The notes under the pieces were generated by a model that saw nothing but the letters and a program-made list of their open reading frames with translations, ran no database searches and had not been told where the DNA came from. This document shows, piece by piece, positions 11,777 to 21,801 of a stretch of DNA of 64,000 nucleotides; within the stretch, counting starts at the first letter, position 1, and each line of letters begins with the position of its first letter. The stretch is from Coriaria nepalensis (taxonomy: Eukaryota > Streptophyta > Magnoliopsida > Cucurbitales > Coriariaceae). The stretch covers positions 129,001 to 193,000 of the forward strand of contig CP114482.1 in NCBI GenBank assembly GCA_027186245.1, given 5' to 3'. Position numbers and translations under genes: made by a program.

Positions 11777-12561
11777 TTAAGAGTAGAAAAGTAATTTATT
11801 ATATTATTATTTTTTATTTAAAAAAAAATATTAAAATAAATTACCTAAAATAATAAATTATTTTTGTGTAAGTAAGAAGCATTCAAAATTTATGCCTCAA
11901 ATTATCTTATTTTTTAATTTTAAAATTGTTTCGGGTCATTTAAAGAAAAAATTTCTAATTTTTATATAATTAAAAAAATGTTATTTTCTTATTATTTTAG
12001 TTATAAAAAAAAAAGAATTAATCTTAAAAAATTTAATATATATTTTTTTTTTATAAAATTGATACACCCATTTATTTAACATGTAAGATGACTTCAAAAG
12101 GAAGTTTCCAGTTTGCAGCGAAGATTCTAAAACCGTTGAGACAAGTAACTCATAATATTTATTCGTACGAGGTGCAGTTTTTTGAAGACAAAAACATTGA
12201 CTTTTTACCCAAACAAAACAGTAGATCAATGTGAAAACATGTTCTGTTTATATGTACATTGCTTTTTCCCTTTCTTGCCGCAGAAATAAAAGAATATCTT
12301 CCTCCGACCTAAGTTTTGGTTTGGTTTCCATCAAGCAGCAGCTGCTGACTATTTGTGATTGATTGTTAGCTAAATTTACCCTACAGAACACAGAGCATTA
12401 TTATGAGAAGAAGAGATGGTCTTAATAAAATACATTAAAATTAAATTATTACAAACATTAAATGAAAGTTTTAAGACACTGTTGGCATATTAGTTTAGCG
12501 ACAAAAAGAATCTTATTCTCAAACTCGATCCCCCACGAAACAAATTGGATGTGTCCAATTA

Positions 12562-12602
12562 GGGCAGGGCAGGGCAGGGCTGGGCTGGGCTGGGCTGGGC
12601 TG
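12562..12602. repeat. (GGGCA)4-(GGGCT)4 pentanucleotide array
   Basis: Four GGGCA units pass directly into GGGCT units, so a single A-to-T change has been amplified along part of the array. It is a GC-rich island in AT-rich intergenic DNA. Confidence 0.95.
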
Positions 12603-13328
12603 TCATGTTCTTTAGGGTAAACAAAACACACATTAAAAATGAAATGGAACATTTTATTATTATAAACGCTATATACATCAAATCGATTGATCGGAAGCTG
12701 TGATGAGGGGAATCTCGCTGTTTTTTATGTCACCTTATTAATTAATACATACACAAAATATATCAAATTAAAGTCATAAAGATTCTAAGACACATGTAAT
12801 CATAAAAAATGATACTTTATAAGTGGTGGGTATTGAGTTCTTGTATTGAAAAATGGGTAACTCCCACTTCTTCAACCATACCTTAGCTTCTCATCAACCT
12901 TTCATTTTCATTTTTCTTTCACCACCTTATATTATGTCATCATATCATATCATATCAAATATGCTGATAGAGTGAAAATTTTGTTGCCTCACGCCTCTCT
13001 TATATTACTTTTTTGTTTGGTCCCTATTATTAAATCTTTTTTAACTTTCAAACTGGATTCGCTCCCTCTTTCTCATAAAAATCAGTTTGTCTTTTGATTC
13101 TAAGAAATAATTCACAACTCTCCACCCATAATTACTGTTATTCTCATCATCAATTGGGCATCACTCATCTATTTGGAAGAGACAAAAGTAACATTAATCA
13201 ACGATCTTAATTCATATATGATTGATCTCACTAGTTATTGATTTGAACATTATGGATTCTGTAACATATATGATGAAACACGCAGGTACAACCCATTCAT
13301 TTGAACTTGAATAACTAGTACTCAGTGT

Positions 13329-14320
13329 TTAATTTCTAATATTCAGATAAAAGCTACTGCTTTCTTCCTCCTCATCATTATAATCCATGGCGCCATTGTT
13401 ACAATTGGATACCTCCTGAGTGATTCCACTTGAACTCGAAGAAGAAGGACTTTGAGGAGTCGTAGTATAATTATCATAGCCGCGGCCTCCCTTCAAATTG
13501 GTCATCATCATCTGATCCATTGATCTCTCTTTGTAATTCCCACCAGCTGTTCGTTTCTTAAGGGGTCTCCTTTTCTGAAATACTCCACACACAACCCACT
13601 CTCCTCCTACCTTCTGCTAGTTAAGTACAAAAAATTAACTTTTAACTTCATATTTGAGTGGAGGAAATAAAAGATAATATATATATATATATATATACAC
13701 GTACCGGATGGGTGGAGTTAAGGGCTGTATTTTGAGTGTGGAGGAGACGAAATTGATGCATGATCCATCGAGTTTTGAAGCCATTGGAACACATTTTTCG
13801 GGAGAAAGAGAGTGTTGTTCTTATGCCGAGTAGTACTGTTTGGGTTTCAGAATCCAAAATCTGCCTCGCTCTTCCAACTGTCTTCCAATAACCAGGTGAT
13901 GATGAATTATTTCCAGCAGCGAATGATTTTCTAATCATCAACTTGTTTTCATGATTTGGAGTATTCCATATAGTTTTGCTAAAGAAGTACCTCTTTTCTT
14001 TCACTTCACCTAAAAAGGGATTAGACCACCATTACCATACGTACAATCGAAAAGAAAACATGCATATGCATACACTAAATAGTAAATAGAGATGGAGAAA
14101 CATGCGTTTTGGAGTAATCACCTGGTAAGGAGTGCGGATGAGAGTGGAAGACGTCAAATTCGGGGATGACAGAAGCAGGAAGTGGTAGACCAAAAACCTT
14201 TCTGCTCAAGTAATGAACTAAAAGCTCTTCATCTGTCGGACGGAATCGATATCCTATAGGTAATTTCAGTATGGCCATGTTCCGGCCCTCTAATTTCTCT
14301 CTCCCCGTCTCCATCTCCAT
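13329..14320 (-). CDS. Divergent NAC-domain transcription factor (NAC095/NAC083-like), 3 exons
   Basis: Exons 14320-14122, 14009-13705 and 13613-13329 join to 262 codons. This is the common NAC gene layout. Subdomain A is clear (LPIGYRFRPTDEELLVHYL), followed by PLPASVIPEFDVF and EVKEKRYFF. Subdomains C and D are altered: the usual GYWK-A-TG is PGYWKTVGRARQIL, and the usual GxKKTLVFY is LGIRTTLSFSRK, then RWIMHQFRL and, after the last intron, EWVVCGVFQKRRPLKKR. The C-terminus is Ser-rich with an acidic EEEESSS end, a possible activation region. A plant-specific DNA-binding regulator is expected. The start used is the first ATG before the domain; MAILKLP at 14278 is possible. Its position between the BAR and GDPD genes matches my memory of NAC095 in Arabidopsis. 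Confidence 0.88.
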
Positions 14321-14541
14321 CTCGAAGTCGAACAATCTTAGTAACCAAAACTACGTAGTAATTACTTAATGGAGGTGAGTATTGAAGCAATATTGAGGTA
14401 GCTGGCCAAAGCTGCCCGTGTTTTATATGAGACCTAGTCCGTACACAGTGCTTGCAAAATGGGGAAGACTGATGAGAAAGGAAGAAGGATTAATATCTTT
14501 CGGCCATCTTTCCTTTACAATATATGTATATATATATATAT

Positions 14542-14602
<61 letters not shown>

Positions 14603-16181
14603 ACAGAGTGATTAAGAATTAAGTAGTTATAAAACATTGACTTTGAAGAGAAAAAGAAGAGGGGGCGGGGGGTGGTTGCTTTGTTAGGAGGAGTCTTTTG
14701 ACGGTGTGGTTTTTGTGTTTCAAGAAGCGTGTACGAAATCAGACAGACCAAAGTAGTAGTAGTAGTAGTAGACAACTCAGTGTTACAAGCAGTTTGTTTT
14801 TGGTCAAGAAATGAAGGCCAGTGGGTTAGAGGCCGTGTGCGTGGGGACAAAACCTATAAACTCATGTGTAAAACATTTTCTTAATTTATGTCTTTACTTT
14901 TTTTACTTTATATATACGCAAACTATTTACCTCTCCTACTAGTTACTAGTTACTAGTTACTAGTTGGTAACTTTGTATAGGTAAAAATATTAGTGAATGA
15001 CCAGATAAATTATTTAATTTAATAAGAAAGGTAAAAGTCAACTCTAATCATAATTACCACTACAGCTTATTATTTTATTTATTTTAAAATAAATATAAAA
15101 ATTATTTATCTTGTTGGGTCTCTAACTCCAACAAGCTCGAGTTAGTCTCTTAATTTCATGTAAATAAATAAATAAATATATATATATAGTCAGGTTGGAG
15201 CGACCATCTCCATGTGGGGGCAGTGGGCTTTCAATCTGGACACGAATTTCATAGCCTAGCCATGTTCTATGATCACAATTCAAAATTACAATGATGAAAG
15301 CAAATCCATTATGTTTAAGAAGTAACTGAGAAGTGGGGTATGCGTGAATGCTCGCTTCCACACGTCCCACGTGGTCAAAATATATGCATAGACTACTAGT
15401 TCATAATTTCAGTCAAAAGAAGCACTCTTCGGTCAAACTGTAATTCGAATCACGTGTACTAAACACAAAGTCAATGGAACACACGACGAAGATAGCCTCT
15501 AATCAATCACAAACCTTGCTTACTTAGTCAAACGCAAACTACATCATTTCTATTCGATTACACATCATAATCTATTTTGTTCGAGAATTTGATCCAAACA
15601 AACGCAAAGTGAACACTTGATAACTTTCAAGAATCAAAAGTATATTCGACTCAGAAAGATCGAACTGTACCATATCTAGTAGTAATAGGTTTCTTGATAT
15701 GAAAGGATCGATGCTTCTTTTCTCTTCTTCACAAGCGGATAGTTATGAAAGGAACTTCCTGAAAGTGCATGCATGCCTTATTGCAAAGATTGGAGGTTTT
15801 CACTTTTCACATTGTGAAGGAAGGCATTACAAATTCATAAAGATCAGGAACCACAACGTTTTTCCTCCATTTGAACCCAAGTCGGGTACCCATGCAGTCC
15901 AAAAATGAAAAAATAAAAGGCCGAAAGGGAAACTACCAGCAGCCCAATTTGGTCAGCTCGTGAAGCCCAAGGGCCCTATCATCATTCACCAGATGGTCCT
16001 GATGATGTCTATTTACTTATCTTCTCTGGGTGAATGAAGGAGCCATCACCATCGATTCATGATATCTGTAGTATGTACAGGAATGAAAATGTGGGAAAAA
16101 AAGGGAGCACAAAATTGCTAACAATTTTGCAGAAAATCAAACAGAACACTAATAGAAAGAGAATGCAAAAGAACAATATCA
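14321..16181. other. Intergenic: NAC promoter side, microsatellites
   Basis: The NAC leader region carries a TA run (14524-14544) and a long GA run (14549-14599). A repeated TACTAGT word occurs near 14936-14963. The remainder up to the GDPD stop codon shows no gene; frames near 15122-15370 and 15699-15908 have no domain signal. Confidence 0.6.
14549..14599. repeat. (GA)n microsatellite, ~25 units
   Basis: A nearly pure GA run lies about 230 bases upstream of the minus-strand NAC start codon, immediately beside a TA run. Confidence 0.95.
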
Positions 16182-17871
16182 TCAAATCCTAATTAACTCA
16201 GGAATAAGCTTCAAAAGAAATGAAAGCTCCTTCTGTGAGAACTGCGGATTTGATTCCACCTTCTCTTCTCTTCCCTCCCCTTCTGCCAGAACCTCCTCCT
16301 CTTCTTCTTTGTCTTCAACCTTCTTCTCAGGCTTTATCATGCCTGACACCGCCTCACTAATCTCTTGTACCAAATCAACAATCACTCCTTCAACTCCCAT
16401 CAGATGTTGCATATACACCGCTTCTCTCACATTATTCAACTTGCCATAAGTTATAAGGGACAGCTTGGACTCTTTGATCTTGCTAAGAGCACTTGGATTC
16501 TTAAAAACTCCTCTAACTTCCGACACAATTCCTTCTAGACCACCCTCCAAGCACAGTTTAATGGCTTCCTCAAGAGAATTTCTCCTCTCATCATGGTATA
16601 CTTCAGTCCCGCCATCCGTCAGGAAGAAGACAGGGTATGTACCCTGCAATTTCCGGACTAGTAGGGCTGCATCTGGTTGGAAGGTAGAGAAAATGATGGG
16701 TCTTTCTCTTGCATTCTCAGCCACCACCTGCTCCAATCCAGTACATAACCACACAATTTAGCAGCAATATATCTATAAACATATGGATATATTAAGCTAC
16801 AGTTATGTTATTGATAATATACCTGTAAGGTGGAAAGGAGAACGCGGGTGAGATACTCTTGGTCATAAACAATGTGGTCGTCGAATTTTAACTCGATGTT
16901 GAATCCTAGAGTAGGTTCGACTTGTTGGAAAGCTTCTTGGAGAGTGCAGAGATAGTCATCTACTTCAACAGTCCAATTCACAATCTCACCTTCTGGAGTT
17001 TTTCTGAGTAAGGAATTGCCTTGTTTTCCTGTTTCTTTTTGTGGGCCATAGTACAGAAATTCTGAGAGAGTCAATTCTGAGACTCTTCTCTCAAAAACAA
17101 TGCCCTGGATGAATAACATGGAATCAATCATCCATAAATGGTCTAGAATGGTAAGAATAATAATGGCATAACATTGAAAGGGGGAAGGAAGGAAGAAAGC
17201 TAACATCTTGATCGGAGAGGATGAAATTGTCGTGGAAAATGATTGGGCAATCATCTTTGGTCACCTACAAAATCACCATCACATTTTGTTGTTGTTGCTT
17301 TTTTTATTTATTTCTCACTATCCTAAAAGCAGAAAAATTTGTCCCCAGAAACAAAAATTAAGAAAGAAAAAAAGAAAAAAGTTCAGAAAATAGCGCCAGA
17401 GCAAAAGCAGATGCACGCGCGGCTGCGAAGATTAAAGATGAAGAAAAAGAGTGTAATGTGCAAGAATAATTGGAAGGAGGAAGGAATTTCTAACCTGAAC
17501 GTCGAATTCAATGAAATTAATAGGGAACTTAGCAGCGGCATTGAAGGACAGGATGGAGTTCTCTTTGATGGCACTTATTCTTGAATCGGGAGACTGCAGC
17601 ACGTTCATACCGTTTCCTCTATGCCCTATCACCAAGAACTTTGGTGCTTTGAACGCCACCTTCCCCAAATCCACTCCTGCAAATCCCAACCAATAATAAG
17701 AAATTCAAGAAAAAAAAAAGAAAACTAAAAAAGAAACAAAAGCGATCAAAGATTTAGATGTAAAGATGGCATACCCATTGAGAAGCGAGTGGAGCATAGT
17801 GAAAGCGAAGCATTTTCAGTAACTTGATCGAGGTTAGGGACGTCGGAAACATGAACAGCCTTGAGAGCCAT
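16182..17871 (-). CDS. Glycerophosphodiester phosphodiesterase (GDPD1/GDPD2-like), 5 exons
   Basis: Five exons (17871-17775, 17676-17495, 17264-17205, 17104-16823, 16727-16182) join in frame to 388 codons. The catalytic GDPD signature is present: H51-R52-G53 in LVIGHRGNGMN, acidic E89 and D91 in IEFDVQV, and H104-D105 in PIIFHDNF. A further metal site is likely at E-L-K in GFNIELKFDD. The enzyme splits glycerophosphodiesters such as glycerophosphocholine into glycerol-3-phosphate and the free alcohol, a phosphate-recycling step. The C-terminus has a charged KVEDKEEEEEVLAEGEGREE stretch. Plant GDPD1-3 proteins are of similar length, so the gene looks complete and functional. In Arabidopsis GDPD2 lies next to DRB5, as here. 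Confidence 0.93.
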
Positions 17872-18860
17872 TAATTAAAACACGGAAAGAGTGATTGCAG
17901 AAGAGACGATCCGATCCGAGAGATATGAATTCGGAGGGGGAGGGGAGAGGACGGGTATTTAAAATAAGAAAATGGAAAGCAAATCAGCAGCGACGGAAAT
18001 TAAAGCAGAGAAATACCTCTGGATATTCCCGCCCCTCCGTCTTAACGTCGTTATCTAGCTAATTTAATTTACGTGGTAAGGAAAGCGCGGCAAGTTTAGA
18101 TGGCTCTTATGGTTCTCACTCAAATACGAATTGTATTTCGATCTGGACCGTCCGATTTTGAAGCACCGGTAAGTCAGGTTGGGCTTACAGTTAAACGGTG
18201 GTTTGCCAGGTAAGCAAAGGGAGTAGATTTGGATATTGGATATAATGAGAAAGAAATGGATTGCAGGGAGGGGTGGGCAATGACGATGCTCTGAGTTGGG
18301 GGTGAGGAGGATGAGTGCGGTTGCGTGCGGTGATGGTGGCGGCTCTCATCTGGGTAATACATTCACCATGTCTTTTGGGTCAACATCTCAAGCATATTAG
18401 TTGAATCGTGATTTGTCATATTTTATCCATATACATATATACATATATCTATATATAGATATGTAAAAGGTATATATCCATCGCCTTTTCAATCTACTCA
18501 GTTGATAACCCATTTGACAAGCAAGCTCGCTATACCCACTGGGCCTTATGGGCCAGATTAGATGAACAAGATAGGAATCGTCTCTCATCTTGGACCTGCA
18601 GCCTGCATTGTAATGTATAAAAACATGAACTTGAAGGGAAGTTATAAATATTAAAAATAAAAAATAAAAAAGAAAGGAAGAGGGAAGTTATATAACGACC
18701 AGCTCCTGCAAAAGATAAACAGAGTCGACACCATAGTCATAATAGTGTTTTTGTTGTTATCAATATATCATATGTTGAAGGGAAACTAGAGTAATATTTT
18801 GAAGACAGAGAGGCTGATAAATGTGGGAGGAAGAAGAAAGTTTTCTCTCTTATTTTCCTC

Positions 18861-18902
<42 letters not shown>

Positions 18903-19372
18903 CATTAATGGCGAGACAGAGCACATTAAATGATTTCTTTCTGGGTTAAATTAATTACTTGCTTTTATCGCACATTAAATGATTTCTTTCTGGGTTAAAT
19001 TAATTACTTGCTTTTATCGCTGCAATAATTGTCTGTTCCTCCTCTTCAGTCATCCCCTTCGATTCAATTCATTGCTCACTCTCTCTCTCTCTCTCCCCCC
19101 TTCTCTCTCCTCTCTTATCTTCTCCAACGAACTGTCTTACTCCCATCATTTATTTCTCTCCCCCCTCACTCTGCATTAAATTTTACAAGAATCCAGTATC
19201 GGATCCCAGAGATAAAAGACAGTTTTTTTTTTTTTTTTTTTTTTCACAAGGGCCAAAAACACAAAACATGAGTTTATAACTTACAAATGAACAAAACCAT
19301 GAACTTAAAGAAATTAAAAAGTGGCTTCAAATTTAAGACATGTTTTGTTTCATTAACTAGAGACTAAAATCT
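17872..19372. other. Intergenic between GDPD and DRB genes
   Basis: The left part is the GDPD promoter side. The region also contains a GA run (18866-18898), a perfect 49-bp tandem duplication (18921-19018), a CT-rich tract near 19080-19110 and a T run of about 24 bases (19217-19244) just downstream of the DRB stop codon. No gene is seen. Confidence 0.65.
18921..19018. repeat. Perfect tandem duplication of a 49-bp unit
   Basis: The unit begins GCACATTAAATGATTTCTTT and ends TTGCTTTTATC. Copy one is 18921-18969 and copy two 18970-19018. I find no difference between them, so the duplication is recent or an assembly artefact. Confidence 0.97.
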
Positions 19373-20841
19373 TCATAACCGTAGCTTATTGATTTCGGTA
19401 CTGAGGTATGAACTTCGAGCTGATACTGATAATGACGATGACGATGAAGTTTCTTTCATTGTTGTTGAAGATTGAGGTCTAACTAATGGCGGAGCCGCAC
19501 AAACTGGAATCACTGACCTGATTTGAACAGCTGGGGCCATCCTATTTGGACTGAAATCTCCATTCTTGTGTACACAATTATTCGGCCTGTTTTGAAAACT
19601 GCCAGTCCCATAGAGAGTTCTTGAAGAATTTGAATTGATAACAGCTGATTTCCCAGAAAGCCATTCCTCTTCATCCTTCCGATGTTCCTCCATCAATGGG
19701 GATTGCTGAGCAATTCGAGAATTACCCTTAACTTGTTGAAGTGATTTATTACGATGCGGCCTACTAGTACTACTTGATGCTAATATCTTTGAAGCTGTAG
19801 GAGGGGGTGGTGGAGGCAGCAGATTTGCAAAGAAATTATATTTTTGTAATAATGAACTTTCTTGACACATATCCATTACTAACAACTCCATTGGCTTCCT
19901 CCACTGTTGATACTGAACAATACTGGTGTTACCAGAAGTGGTAGAAGAAGAAGAAGATGATGATAAAGAAGATACAGTAACATCATTAGCACCGTCTCTA
20001 CTCTTCATCACTTTTCTTCTGGCTTGACTCTGATAACTCATTGTCCTCCTGATCACCTGTTTTCCTTCATCTCTTTTGGGTTTCAAATTGGAAAGCACTC
20101 TCGTTACAATCACTTGATCTTCTTCTTCTTCTTCTTCACAGCTCTCTGCTTCCTTTTTTGTCAAAGAACCCAAAGTTGGCACTGAAAGAAACCAAGTACA
20201 ACACTGATCATAAATTCCATGCAGTTTGTAATTACAACAACAACAACAACAAAAAGTGAGAGAAAACGCATTACTCTTTTTCAAGGAAGACCAAGCAGTA
20301 ATGGCAGCATTTTTCTCAGCTTGCTTCTTTGTTTTAGCTGATTCACCCTTAAAATTCATACCAGCAAGCTCCACGTTACAAGTGAAAATCGGAACATGGC
20401 CTGTGCCTGATCTAACTGTAGTATATACAGGAAGATTAAGTCCAGCTTTATGAGCCGTTTCTTGCAGAAGATTCTTATAAATTCCAGTCTCATCCTTCAT
20501 AAATTAGAGGGAAGAAAAGAAAAGAGTCAAATCTAAAACAGTTGCAAACTAATGGTTTTCGTCACAACCGCAGTTTAAACAGGAAAAGAGCTTACGAGGA
20601 CTTTTGCGGTGAGAAATTTAGAAGGGCCTCTAGAGGAAAGGAGATGGAGGGCAAGTTCAGCTGCAGAGTGTTCGGCCTGTCGCAGAGTGGTGCAGTAACT
20701 TGGGCTTTCGAACATCTCGCCATTAAAGTTGACACAAGCTTTGAATCTTGGAGCATGATCCGGTCCTTCTCTTATGCACGTGTATAATGGCAGATTGAAG
20801 CAGCTTCTCTGCGCCAGTTCCTGTAATTGATTCTTATACAT
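19373..20841 (-). CDS. Double-stranded RNA-binding protein (DRB2/3/5 group), 3 exons
   Basis: Exons 20841-20596, 20494-20275 and 20181-19373 join to 424 codons. Two tandem dsRNA-binding domains open the protein. The first spans residues 1-72 (MYKNQLQELAQRSC...LRQAEHSAAELAL), the second about 83-155 (DETGIYKNLLQETA...KKQAEKNAAITAWSSLKK). The rest is a low-complexity Ser-rich tail, as in Arabidopsis DRB2, DRB3 and DRB5. These proteins act with Dicer-like enzymes in small-RNA biogenesis and antiviral RNA control. MAG at 20850 could add three residues, but a CAG just before the chosen ATG looks like the acceptor of a leader intron. Intron 2 (20182-20274) is 93 bases, a multiple of three, and contains no in-frame stop, so its retention would keep the frame. 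Position beside GDPD fits DRB5/DRB3. Confidence 0.92.
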
Positions 20842-21801
20842 ACCTGCCATGAAAACAGCAAAGAACAAAACCACTTCATTCATAAAGATATACATGTCCG
20901 TAGACAAAATGACATTGTGCATGAAAGAGATAATACTAAGCTTACAGAAATTAGGAGGAGAAACAAGTTATAGGGGGGGTGGTGAGATGAGGAATAGATT
21001 TAAAATAAAATTAACAGAAAAAAAAAAAACAAGGTTTTGAGCCTGGGGCAATAGATCTGAAGGTCGTCGTCAGTCACTCACATTTGTGATTTTCCTTCTC
21101 ACTGTTATTTTTTTATAAAATTAATTTATTAATTTTTCTGTTCTGCATTAAATAAAAGGAGGGATCTTTCCTCTTTACAGGAGAGAAGTATTAATATGAC
21201 CACAATATTTTGAATCCAAAGGAAGAAGAAGCTCAAGTTTCTAGTCAGAAGAAGCCAAAATCTCTTTCATATACATTGTTAGGAAAAGTTTTATCTGCTT
21301 TTACTCCTCCCCTACCTTCTTGGCATCATAGATTTGGAGTAAGAAATGTAATCATTTGTTGCAAGTAGTATGGCCAACTCAAACAGCAAATAAAGTTCAA
21401 TTATAATGGAATATTGACTCTGGTTTCTTCTTCTTCCTTTTTTTCCCTAGAAAATAAAAGCTCCTCCTCTCTCCACCTTCGTCAAAGCCGTAAACAAAGA
21501 TAACAGCGTTAACTTAAATAAGAAGAAAGGAAAAAAAGATCCCTCTGGTTTATTGACTATTATTAGGCCTGTCTCTGTCTCTTTGAGTTTACTGTACACT
21601 CTGTCGGGTGAGGATAGAGAGGGAAAGAAAGAAAGAGCCTTTCCTCCTCTTAATGCAATTATGCAAGCCTATCTATTATTTAAACGTAATAAGATCTGTT
21701 AGGAATCAAGAATAAAATTTCCTACTGGAGCTGGAGCTGGTAACAGTTTGTATAAAACCACCATACCTAAACCTCAATTACTAATATAAAGTCTTATACA
21801 C
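20842..21801. other. Intergenic: DRB leader and promoter
   Basis: This is the upstream side of the minus-strand DRB gene, probably including an untranslated exon beyond a leader intron. It is T- and A-rich with no coding signal. Confidence 0.55.

Larger units (their letters stand above)
9568..13328. other. Long AT-rich intergenic region with minisatellite
   Basis: Nearest 9.57 kb is the promoter side of the MGCG gene. The interval then holds a degenerate ~82-bp minisatellite (10879-11500), a TA microsatellite (about 11747-11774), long A/T-rich low-complexity DNA (11640-12060), and a GGGCA/GGGCT array (12562-12602). The last ~650 bases are downstream of the NAC gene. No open frame here shows a motif or codon pattern I can support as a gene. 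Confidence 0.6.

Noticed and set aside
14418..14850. Frames through the GA and TA microsatellites
   Set aside because: Their length comes from simple repeats that lack stops; the products are Glu-Arg or Ser-Leu runs.
20190..20275. Cysteine-run segment inside the DRB protein as a real domain
   Set aside because: The open frame across it is an unspliced intron. A good donor and acceptor remove it and leave the known dsRBD2-to-tail junction. It is kept only as a possible retained-intron isoform.
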